NCBI GenBank assembly: GCA_037783415.1
Contig: JAZGTN010000098.1
Location: 186,001 to 250,000, forward strand
DNA: 64,000 bases
Direction: 5' to 3'
Source of the DNA: Leptasterias polaris
Lineage: Eukaryota; Echinodermata; Asteroidea; Forcipulatida; Asteriidae
Part shown: positions 11,801-23,800 of the stretch, piece after piece
Layout: each line of letters starts with the position of its first letter
Numbering within the stretch: the first letter of the stretch is position 1
Notes under the pieces: generated by a model
The model's database searches: none
The model's input: only the letters and a program-made list of their open reading frames with translations
What the model was told of the DNA's origin: nothing
Translations under genes and position numbers: made by a program

Positions 11801-14800
11801 AAGATTTTAAGGTAGTAATTGTTTGTAAGTGCACAAATATCAGCATCTTGCTATCATTATTACAATTCCAAAATGAACAAGGCCATGTTGATGGAATACT
11901 TCGGTATTTCTTTTTAATATTCCTTTTTAATTTAACCCCAGCCTTACATATTGCTTCTGACAATGAATTACCGTAAGTGCGTAAAAGGTATATCATGTTC
12001 ACTGCTCAAGACCCTAAGGAAATTATTGTAGATTTACATGTACGAGGGCAGTGCAGGTGGTTTTTATTAATAAATATACCTACATGTATCTCCATTTACT
12101 TCATGATACTTTGCAAAGTTCCCTGAAAAAGAAATAATAATAATTCCATGTTCTGATGAAGAAATCTCTGATTAAGGAAACTTTTTTCCTATTATAATGA
12201 ATGTAGTTTTAAATATCTCCCTGATTGTTGTACAATATCTTCTGGGTTGCAAGATGCAAATGTTTGCAGCTCTGCAATCAGGTACACCGTACTCAAGACG
12301 CCTGAACAAACAGAAACATTTTAAGACAGGTTTTTCAAATTTTTGAAACGCAGTGTTTAAACGTGGCCTGAAGAAATTGGTTCATTAAGAGGGCGCTGTC
12401 AGATAATTACACGCAGCGGGCAAATTTCACTGCCCAATTTTAAGTTGCTAAGTTGCATATTTGGCTCAAACAAGTTTAAAGCTTGCTTCCAATAGTTTGA
12501 AACTTAGCGATAAATGTACTCAGCTCTTTTACGTGCGTTACACAACACATGGGACCTACGTCTTACGTCTCATCCCAAATACGAATCAATAATGGTTAAG
12601 TGCCTTGCTCAAGGACACAATGTCAATATTGAGACTCGAACCCACACTCTGCTGATCAGAAACAGCAAAGCTTGTGTCTGGTGTGCTTGACCGCTCGAAC
12701 GATCTGCTGTGCTTCTCAGTTACGCTGGTCCTTTTGGAAGCCATGAACCATAGATTTATTATAATTTTATAAGAAAAACTGAAGGGAGAATACATTGCTC
12801 TTCTGATACATTTCTTGAAAACTGGAGTTTTAGTAAATCCATGATGCCTTTCAGATGAATCTTTGTCACATTCCTTGAAGTGATGTCAAAGGATTAAACT
12901 TCTTCTGTAGGTAAACTTCTTCATTCGTTATAAAACTTCTTCATTCGTTATAAAACTTCTTCATTCGTTGTGGCGTGTTGTGACATGTTGTGACGGAGCG
13001 GGCTAAATCACCGGAACCAAGCTCTGGTGTTGTCAGCAGCAGAGTGTGGGTTCAAATCCCAGTTGTGACACTTGTGCCCTTGAGCAAGGCACTTAACCAT
13101 AATTGCTTCGTAAACAATTAGGAAGGTAGTGCTTTCTGCTCTACCAGCCGCCCATGCCTACATCCTTATGGACTGTGAAGGGGGTAACCCTGTTTCATCC
13201 CCAGTAGTAGGTGGCAATGTGCTACTGGTTGACAGTTGATCTGGGTTGATAGCCCAAATCAGTTAAGTGTAGCCCTCACCTTGAAGTGGCCGTCCGTGGC
13301 CTTGTGATGAAAGACGGACCTTGTGATGAAAGGCGGTCTCTCATAAACAACAATTTAAAAAACTCTTATTGGATGATAAACCATTTTTCTGGATGAAAAT
13401 GTTTTTATTTGAGGTTCCAAATGTTGCTCATTGAAAGAGCAGTCTGTGCCTCAAATTTATCATTGTGGGGTATTGTTATTTATTTAATTTGTTTTAAAGA
13501 CCGTTTCCATTAGTTTTTTATTTTGGCTTTACATTTATTCCTGAGTGAGCAGTTCCGAAGCTAGTTAATTGATTGGCTACCAAATTCTACCAAAGATTTA
13601 ACGTAATATGTAACAGGCAGCTGAAGCCAGTGCCTGTATGTCATCGCACAATTATCACAAACTGCACATTCAACAACTAAACCACGCAAAACATTCTCGT
13701 GTAAACACAAAATTTACGCAAAATGTTTTAACAACCTTTAAAATACAAGTACACAGATTGCAGGAATGGGCTCACCGCCCTACTTCATGGCTGAATGAAG
13801 TCACTCATACTGGTTGAATTTGATCACATGAGCTAGAATTCTGCCTTCCAGTTTGAAAACTTAGCTTATTTTGTGCAAACTCCATTTGTGACCTGCTCTA
13901 TCGAATTGAGGAATGTCTCGGAAATTTTGAAAATTGAGTTATGCACACCATATTAACAAGCAACTCACTGGCTTTTCATCAATACCATTATTATTTCTGT
14001 AGCCTATTCCAGTCCGAAGTTATCGGGTAATGAAGAAAGTCTACAAGACAAGGCCACTTCCATTTTGTTATGATGTGTTTATTTAGATAATCGTTATTAA
14101 CAAAAGCTAGCTATTGTAGCTACGTGTACAAACATGCTCAAGAAAACGTACTTTTTGTGGATGTTTTCATCTTTTCAATTAAAGGTAAGACCACGACAAG
14201 AAAGATCAAGTTTTGTTTATCCCAATACCACCGAAATCACGGAATCGGATTTTTTTTTTTTTTCATGATTTTCGATTGTCAACAACTTTTGTATGGCGAT
14301 TTACACGAAAACGTGATTTCTGAGACATTCCTCATTTCGATAGAGCGGGTCACATTTTTGTTCTACCAGTGTGCCATGTAACATGGGAAATTGTTCAATT
14401 TGCACACTAAGCCTCCAAATTTGACTAAAGAGCTATGCGTAATGGTCTATTACAACAACAAAGATCTACCCTGCAGATTGATTTTATAACATAACCGTTC
14501 TATTGGTAATTAAATCCAAGGCCTTAGAAAGTGTTACTGACTTAATTGAAATCCTTGTATTTATTAGCCATTTGTTTCATATTCTATATTATAGGCCTAT
14601 AGTCTGTATTTTTTTATATTTGTAAAATTGCTACACTAACGCACATCTGGAAATATTTTGCTCAAAACAAATGGCAAAATTATTATTATGTTTTATTAAT
14701 GATAGTTTTTGTTGAACATCTGGTTGCAATTCACTTAATGTAACCACTATAATCTCTGCATGTTTCAAGATTTAAAAACAACAACCCGTGACCCATTATG

Positions 14801-17800
14801 TGATGCTTTCTCAATCTGAGCTATCTACTCTTATTGTAAAGTCATCATTGATTTCGATGAAGCTTTGCAAGAGTTCTAATAGATTCTCTGCACATGATGG
14901 TTATTGACTTGATTATATAAGCCTTGGACATTAGCTGATTAGTACTAATTCTGGGAAAATGTGTAGTGTTTTTTAGCCTTTGAGAAAGCCTCTGCTAGGG
15001 TCGAAATGTCAGGTCATGAACTATTTTTTTGCATTTATACCAAGGTCTTTTTGGCTGGTAAGCAGTTGCAACGGCTAATTGTTTTTCTTCTAATTAGTAC
15101 TACACGGCAAAATTAATGCTCAGATGTGGAATAAGCCAACTAAGTTCTCTGATTGTGTGTCGCTTTTGAGCATGCTTATCTAGGAATGGGGGAGAGGTAG
15201 AAACAGATTCAAAATCAAACTTTTTAGAAATCTTTCTTAAGCAGCAGCTTAGCCAGGATTTTTTTAAAGGGAGATGGGGGCAGGGAGCATTGCACTTCAG
15301 TGGAGTTTAAGGCATGTATTTCTTTTTTTAAAGGGCACTTTATGTATCTGAATTGTGGCGTGTCGTGGCCGAGTGGTTACGAGCACTGCACTCAAGCTCT
15401 GGTGTTTCTGATCAGCAGAGAGTGGGTTTGAGTCCTGGTCATTTTTGTCATTTTTGTCATTTTTGTCCTTGAGCAAGGTACTTTACCATGATTGCTTTGT
15501 CTGTCGGATGGGACATAAAGCCATAGGTCCTGTGTACCAGGATTGGTAGTGCAATTTAAAAAGAAACCAGAACACTTATCATGGAAGAGTTCTGGTTCAC
15601 ATAGCAAGCACCCTTGTTTATACTGGTTTCCTCAGGCTTGCGAGCTACAGTGATTAAGTTCACTTATAAAGCGTCCTTGGTTTCATTACCAGAAATATAT
15701 AACAATATGGTGGGGGGGGGGGGTGGTACACTGGTTTCCTCAAGCTTGCGAGCTACAGTGATTAAGTTCACTTATAAAGCGTCCTTGGTTTCATTACCAT
15801 AAATATAAAATAATATGTTTTTTTTTTTTTTTTTTAAATGGGGTGGGGGGTGGGGGGTGGGTTAGCACCTTGGGGGCACTGGCAAATTGTGGGATATGTG
15901 CCCCAGGCTACACTGCTGTTCTCAATATATTTGTGCCAAAGCAAGCTTCCAGATAATTATGGTTGTATATTTCATAGTAATGCTCTCTCACTGTTTATGT
16001 TTTGTTTTTGAGTGTGTGTGCTCCTTTATGTTCACAGGTATATCTCATCTGCTACATCTCCCAAAGACATTGTCATCTTGGTCGACACAAGTGGGAGTAT
16101 GACCGGGGTAAGAATTGAGATTGCCAAGCACACCGTCAACACTATCATGGGCACTCTTGGTGACGATGACTTCTTCAATGTGTTAACAGTAAGTTACTGC
16201 TGGGTACCAGTCAAAATACTACCACAATCTAGAGAAATATTATAAACAGGCATTTCATTTTGGAGAATGCTTTTAATTAAATATTATGTTAATGTTGTAT
16301 CATTTCCAGTCATTGTTACCAATCCAGGCACTTGTAATCATATATTAGATTTGTCAAAATCAAACAGTAAAATCTCTGAACAATGTGCTAAAACCAATTT
16401 TCCCTTCAATTTATCTCAATAAATATGACAGAAGACATACCTTTTTAAGTATATTGATGAAGACCTGAAGAAAGTCAGGTGTCAGCAGAAAGGAACAAAT
16501 CCAAAGAGACACACATACAGGCGTAAGAGTATAGTAAAAAAAAAAAATATGCAGCTTTGACTGTCTACGAACTATCTACGTTCCACTGGACCATTGTAAT
16601 GGAACGTTCGGCTTAATCCGCACATTGTCGGGATCCAGCGGAATGTTCTGGTGGTCCACTGTATCGTGGGCATGCCCACGGGAACATTCCTTTGCACCTA
16701 GAACCTTCCCAACTTTTGAGATGCTCACTAAAAAACAGTATTGAAAAGTAATCTTGCTGTTCACTGCAGTAATGGGTAATGATTCAATCGAATTGTGATT
16801 TTTATTTGTCAACAGTTCAGTGATACTGCAGAGTTTATACAACCATGTTTTAATGGAACTCTTGTGCAGGCCAATGCAGACAACAAAAATGTGAGTTATT
16901 TTGTTAATATTTTGTTAAGTTTAAAATGTTGTATGTGCTTTCCAGGTTTTTATAAGTCGTATGTAACAATGTATGTTTTGGCTTTTAAACCTTTTATGTC
17001 ACGTATATCTTGTTTTTCTTCTTCTCTGTGATAACTTTTACTTTTGCTATACTTGAATTTTTATCATAGTGATATTGGGTTATTTCTTATATCTGGCTGG
17101 CCAGATTTTTTTGATTTTTGATTATCTTTGTAATACTTAATGTTTGATTTTGTAAGCATGTATTTTTTTAAATGAAAAAAAAAATAGTCTTTGGTTCTGT
17201 AGGTTTCAACCCATTTTATTCTTTAACAGTTCAATTGTTCTAAACACTATCTTTTCAAAGGCCAGCACTGTGAGATATTCATTTAGTATTTTCCCTTGTA
17301 CTGCTGCACTTTGGAACTTTCTGCCTCCACACAATGCATGTCTACCATTGCGGCCATTTTGGGAGTCAGTTCCTTTGTGTACATTTTTACTCCCAAAATG
17401 GCGGACAGTGGAGGCACATGTAAGTGTGCTGGGCAATGTGCAAGGGGTTAACTTTTTGTTTCCAACCATCTTACAATCTACTGTGGTATTTTCCCTCGCC
17501 TTCCATCTCTAGGACCCCAATTTGAATCACACCGGGGCACTCTGTGTATGGAGTTTTCAGTCCCTACTTGATTGCTTTGGTTTTCCCTGGTTTAATTCTC
17601 TAGATTTTGCCTCCCACATCTAAAACTGAAACTTCCTTCATTGTCTTCTCTCCATTGGTTTCTTGGCTAGTATAGTGATTAAGTTCACTTTTCTGAGAGT
17701 CCTTGGCTTTACAACCAGAATTAACAATTGAAATGAAACGAGAGACTTCACAATGATGTATGTGAGAAAGCTAATAGTCACTGCTGGGTGGTTGCAGAAA

Positions 17801-20800
17801 ATGATTGTATATTATCTTGTAAACAGTTAGGATTGTCAATTCTATGAGACCAGTCATCGGTAATGTTATCATTACAATCTAGCTGCGTGTAATTTCCTGT
17901 TTTCTTTCAATGTCATGACTTCTACACATTAGTTCTTTGTCGTTTCCTCATATGTCAGTCTGTACTTCTTTACTATTTCTACACATAACTGCTCATCCCT
18001 TTGTCTTCTTAATTATTTTTACCCCAGTCACTATACCTTCCCCCGAGGTGTCAAAACGTTTTTCTTAATAAGACACTGGCAGACAACAAAACCATCCAAA
18101 CAGAGCCTGCTGTGTATTTTTCATTTCCTGCCAGACAGTTGACAAATTGCTGATAGCAAAGTATAACCCTCACCAAAAGGAATATTGTGCTCAATCCTCA
18201 ATGATAAACTTTGTTTCGTACAGCTCTGCGATTCTTTGGCTGCTTTGTTTGGCCTAGAGTGAAGATTACAAGACTTTTCTATGGGTAGCCACTGGGCACA
18301 ACTGGCAATAAACTTCCAATACTCGCACACACACTGTCATCTCTTTAATTGTACTTTTTTACATCAAAATAAATATCAAAATTTATTTTTTACATCAAAA
18401 ATATTTAAATCTTAAGTTTATGTTATGAATTCAGTATCTGCACAGTTAGCCTTTTTGAGATATGGTGGACACTATAGGAGTCCACTGTTTGGTTTTGGTG
18501 TGTAAAGACAGATGCTTCTATTGATATGTTTTGATCATGAACTTTTTTCTGGATGTTGATTATTAAAGTTCATTTCATTTTTTGATTTGTCTCAACCCCA
18601 GTTGATAAAGCAAGGATTGTCTCAGATGCCGGACCCGAAGAGTATTGCAAACCTAAACAATGCATTGACTGAGGCTTTTGAATTGCTTGAATCTGTAAGT
18701 TTTTCTAATATTTTCCACACACACATTTCAAAATTCATCTTACATTATTCATATTATAAAGGTGCCGACAAGTGTAGTTTATTCTAAATAAGGCTACATT
18801 TGGACGGTCTGTTTCTTAGATTTACTCTGTTTTGTGTTGAGCATGACTAGGGGCTTTTCTCAAACCTCGGCTTGGGCCATGTCTCCGGCTTTGAGCTCTG
18901 TTATAAATTTTTGCTACAGCGTGTATTTGCACGCAGTGGTTCGAACATCAGATGAAGCCGGAACCGGAGCCGGAACCCAAGCTGAGGTTTGAGAAAGGCC
19001 CCAGGGCATTTTGTGCTTACATCATGTTGCAAATTTATGGCATGAAAATCGCAGGTGGTTTGTCACCAAAAAAACCACCCCCAAAACATTCACTTGTTTT
19101 CTTGTTTTGTTTTTGGCCTTACTACACCTGTTTCTGTCAGTGTTAATTGTGATAGGCCTATACTTTATGTTATCCTGATTGATCTTCCAAGTAGAAGATC
19201 CCATCAGTATTGCATTCCAACCCACTTGACACGATCAGGCACCTAATGACCCACCAAGCTTGTAATACGCTGGACAGCTAGATACTACTTGATGTTCCAG
19301 TCCCATGCATGAGTTCACTTGAAGTGCATCTCCCATATCCCCACTACTGATGGGAAGTGATGGATTTGACCAGTCAAGCAGGTTATCAGTTGCTTGATGA
19401 AGTCTTTTGGTTTGTCAGCTCAATGTGATGCGTTGCTAGTTTACCACTGTTAGTTCCTTTATTTGCTTACTGTATCTATATCTACTGTTTCCTACTAGAT
19501 GATTGATAACACTGACTTCTAACTATGAAGACACTTAGAAGTGTATCGAATCATCACACATCAGACTTTTATCTGAATTCAGATTTTTTTTCCCTGCTTG
19601 GTGAAAAGTTGTAGCTGTTGCTATTTTGTTCAGATTTTATATATTAATGTAAGAGGTGTATTTTTGTTTAACTGTTATAATTTATTATGTGTTGTCATTT
19701 ATTTTAGCCTTCGAGAAAGACTCTGCTAGGGTCGAAACGTCAGGCCACTAACTTATTTTTTGCATTTATACCACAGGTCCTTTTGGTTGGTAAGCAGTTT
19801 GCAACAGCCAATTCTATTTTCTCATAATTTATTACCGTATCTTTTTTCAGTTCCAAAATAGATCAGAAACAGTAAGTGCGGATAATTGTTCTCATGTGTG
19901 GTTGCACAGGATTGGCGATTATCACAAAGTAACCCACAATAAGAATGATACCTGTAGTGACAAGATTATATTAAACCATAGAAAAAGGACCATGAGTTAG
20001 AAGTGGAAAACCCTTGTCTCTAAAATTCCCCAAGGTGTGCCGTTGTTTTATCAGCCATCAAAATAATGATTAGTATGAAGCATCCTTAAAGCTGTTTCTG
20101 AAAAAATATAATAATAATAATTGTTTGGTTGAAATTCACAACTTAAGAAAAAATTGTATTTAAACATGAAAGATTTGGTATGCAGTTAGTGATACAGATG
20201 TTTAGGGAAAAATTTAAGCATTTGAGCATCTGCCACATTTATACCTCATTTAGTCATTGGTCGCATTTTCAAATTCACTGCACAATGTGCAAAGAATGCT
20301 TACACCACCTGTAAGATTCACCCATCTGTAAGCATCACCCATCAGTGACCTTGTTTAATCTACTCCTGTCATGATAAAACCTTTCACACCCAGGAACAGA
20401 AATCCCTGACATTATCACTTGATGTGAGTACTCACTTTGAAGGAGCACTTCCTGGGAGAAGTCTAAAGTACCCCCATTGAAATCCGTTGAGAAGATAGGA
20501 ATGTGAACCTGGCCTCTGGATAATTATTTGTCTATGAAACTTATCTTGTTTTGTCTTGGGTATGGTTGGTTCTGGGGTAGGAGAGGGTGGGGTAAGGTTT
20601 AGGCAATGTTGGTGTTAGGGTTCGGAAGGGTGAGGGTAAGGGTTAGCCAAAGTTGGTGTTGGAACCAAGAAGGGAAGGGTTGGGTTGAGGCAGGTAAGGG
20701 GAAGGGTAAGGCAATGTTGGTGTTGGGGGTGAGGAGGGTGACAGTAAGGGTTAAGCAAGGTGGGGGTTGGGGTTAGGTAGGGTGGGTAAGGATGAGACGA

Positions 20801-23800
20801 TGTTGGTGTTAGGGGTGAGAAGGGTGGGGTGAGGTTTAAGCAAGGTTGGTGTTGGGGTTAGGTTGGGTAGGGCACGGATGAGATGATGTTGCTGTTAGAG
20901 GTGAGGAGGGTGAGGGTAAGGGTTAATAAGCAAGGTTGGTGTTAGGGGTGAGAAGAGTGGGGTGAGGGTTGGCCAAGGTTAGTTTTGGGGTTAAGGTAGG
21001 GTGAGCGTAAGGGTTAATCAAGGTTGGTGTTGGGGTTGGGTAGGGTGGGCTAAGGGTTAGAAAATATTGGTGTTAAGGCTTAGGAGGGTGGTGTGAGGGT
21101 TAGCCAAAGTTGGTGTTGTGGTTAAGGCAGGTGGGTAACGGTTGGGTAACGGTTGGGCAAGGTTGGTGTTGGGGCTGAGGGTTGGGCACAGTTGTTGCTT
21201 TGGTGTTGAAACCTAGGGCTAAGGGTCAGTGCAAGTTTGTTATGTTAACTTTAACCAACAATTTAATCAACACTTTGATTTACACATACAATGCACTGGT
21301 TTGTTTTTATATAAAAGAAGAACAATTTAAGTTCTGATCTCAAGTAATAATAACCATGTAGTGTCAGGTGGGCCACTCGTTATTGATTTGATTCAGTGAA
21401 GACACTTCTGTGTCAAGCAACACACTGACAGAGAAAAATCTAACAGTGGTAATTTCACATGGAATGATTTCTCTGAAACGTTTTGAATCATTTTCCATCT
21501 CTAGTTCCTCAACATTTCACCAGCTGCTAATAAAATGTGTCACATTTCAAGATGAGAAGAAAAACTAATCTCATCTTGTTTGTCTCTCGCAGTTCAACAA
21601 CACAGGCACTGGAGCAAACTGCAACCAGGCTCTGATGCTGATTACGGACGGAGCACATGAGACATTTGAAGAAGTGTTTGACAAGTACAACGAGGACCGT
21701 CACGTAGGTTATCGTGAGGGATTTATTTGTAATGAAATACGTTTACTAACACATGATGAAAGATGATGCTATAGGAGCTGACCTAGCAAACTGAACGGTA
21801 TTGTACAGTATTGGTAGAGATGACAAAATAGTCGCAGACGGTGTTCATGTTTTGTGCAATCAACCATATACATGAAATTAAAGACATGTGAAAATTTGGG
21901 CTTAAAACGTTTTGTGAGTCAGGAGAATATAGTGAAAAACTATGCACGATTTTCAGCATGCGAATATTGTCCTTAATTTTAGTTGTTACAACCAAAATCA
22001 GCTGTTGCTTTTTTTAAAGGTTTTCTGAGATACAGTTCCTTCGAATATGACTTCATTTCAGAGGAATATATCCCAGAATGTTTTATTCTAGTTTGAACTT
22101 CATAATCAGTAAGCCATCAGACTAAAATTAAACAATGTTTTTTATCCTAATCAATCCCGTATAATACCTTTAAAAGGAATGAGCAGGGTTCTGCCCACGG
22201 TGGTCGGTGCCGGAAAACCCGACCGGCACTCATGATTCCCCGACCGGCACTCGCAGAATTTTTTCTTTTTCCGACCACCACACATTTTCCCTTTTTTTTT
22301 GCCCATTTCCTTCAAAATATTTTGAACAACGTGTAAAACAAATTATTTACCAGTAAACAGTTTTATCCAAAGTTTCGAGTAGCCTACTTCTTTGGTTTGA
22401 GTCTATTTTAATGATCCAGTATCGAGCATTCCTCCCGCCTGTACGATGTACAATATATCCAACGCACGAAACCCGCATTGATTTTGCAATGGTTTCCAGT
22501 CACGCTAATTAAAATAGCTTTACGCTTGGAATAACATGATACCAGTTTCATCATGTTGCGAACCCTATTCTACAGCGTTTAATACAACGGAAATGAACTG
22601 CAGAGTAAGCACCATGCTATAGATGCTGTAAATTGTTTTCCCATGGCGGTAAAGGCGTGCGCGAACTGAGGGCCTACATTCAAGGCACAGCTGCAGGGCG
22701 CACGTGTGTAACCACTCCGTGCACGGTCGAAAGGAAATTGACTTGACTGTACTAGGAAAAAAAAAATTTCCGGCACTAAACAAATCCTGGGCAGAACCCT
22801 GAATGAGTTGAGAAGAGTGCTTTCATTGTAGTCCTTCAAGGATGTAGGATGAGGCCTTTTTGTTGTCCAATGTGAAAAATGCAAAACCTTGAGATTTGAC
22901 TGCAATTCCAGTTTTATTGTTTGTAGTGTTGTGAAATGATGACATTATTAAGGCATGGCGTATAAATGTCAGAATAGTAATCAACTGTGAAAGTCTCATG
23001 TGTAGTTGGATATTGGCATGTATAGCAAACACTGTTTGGGAGATAAGGCCTTTTCTACCACTGCACCTAAGATCTGGAAAAATCTTCCTGAGAACATCCA
23101 ACAAATCCCCTCAGTAGCGATGTTCAAAACTTTGACTAAAACCTACCGTTTTACAAGAGCATTGCATGGCGCTATGAGCAATGAGCATTGGATTGGCGCC
23201 TTATAAAAATTATACAATTTATTAATTGATTGATTGGCGCCTTATAAAAATTATACGATTGATTTATTGATTGATAGGCATATGGGGACTCCTTGGTTAA
23301 GGGGAGCAGATGGGTTGATAAATTGCCCCAAAATGCATACAGATAATAACATCTGTACCAATTTCTAATACCGGGTAGAAAGTCTTGATTGCTTTCTCTC
23401 TCCAATTTTCCCACTGTTTTGCCTGAATTTGGGTGGGCAGTTTCCCCCTCCCTCCTGCCCCCCTCAGTCGTATGTCTATGGATATTGGGTCTTAGTTAAG
23501 TGGTTTACTTTGTTTCCTTCTCATGTTAAAGCAAAGTATGTATGAACATAGGATTCCCAGAAAGTGCTAAACTTACATTATCTATCCAGGCATGATAAAG
23601 TACCAATGCCTAATTTCATAGAGCTGAAAATATTGCTAATTTTTTTTTCTGCTAACTATAAATGAGCAGAATACCAGTCACTAATTGTATATGTGACATG
23701 GTAGTGTGGCTGGTAACCTGAATCTGGTAAGCATATTTATGTTGTGCTCCGCTATTTTTTGTGCTTAAGCAGCTCCTTGAAACTGGGCTCTGTATGCAGG

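Larger units (their letters stand above)
11469..16037. other. Intron 3 (4.6 kb)
   Basis: Contains a tRNA-derived SINE just after exon 3, two copies of another SINE with a duplicated tail, a hammerhead-like insertion, and a direct repeat at 12895-12970 ('aaacttcttcattcgttat' x3). I see nothing in 13360-14930. Confidence 0.6.
18695..21592. other. Intron 6 (2.9 kb)
   Basis: Contains a foldback (18849-19003), a hammerhead-like insertion with target duplication, and a G-rich minisatellite. The rest (19010-19560, 19840-20550, 21230-21590) shows nothing recognisable. Confidence 0.6.

Noticed and set aside
16108..16113. Donor site GTAAGA in exon 4 as the exon end
   Set aside because: The homologous VWA sequence continues in frame for 27 more codons to a better donor; it could only be a cryptic site.
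20556..21230. Telomere or interstitial telomeric array
   Set aside because: GGGTTAG words are irregular and mixed with other motifs; there is no (TTAGGG)n run.
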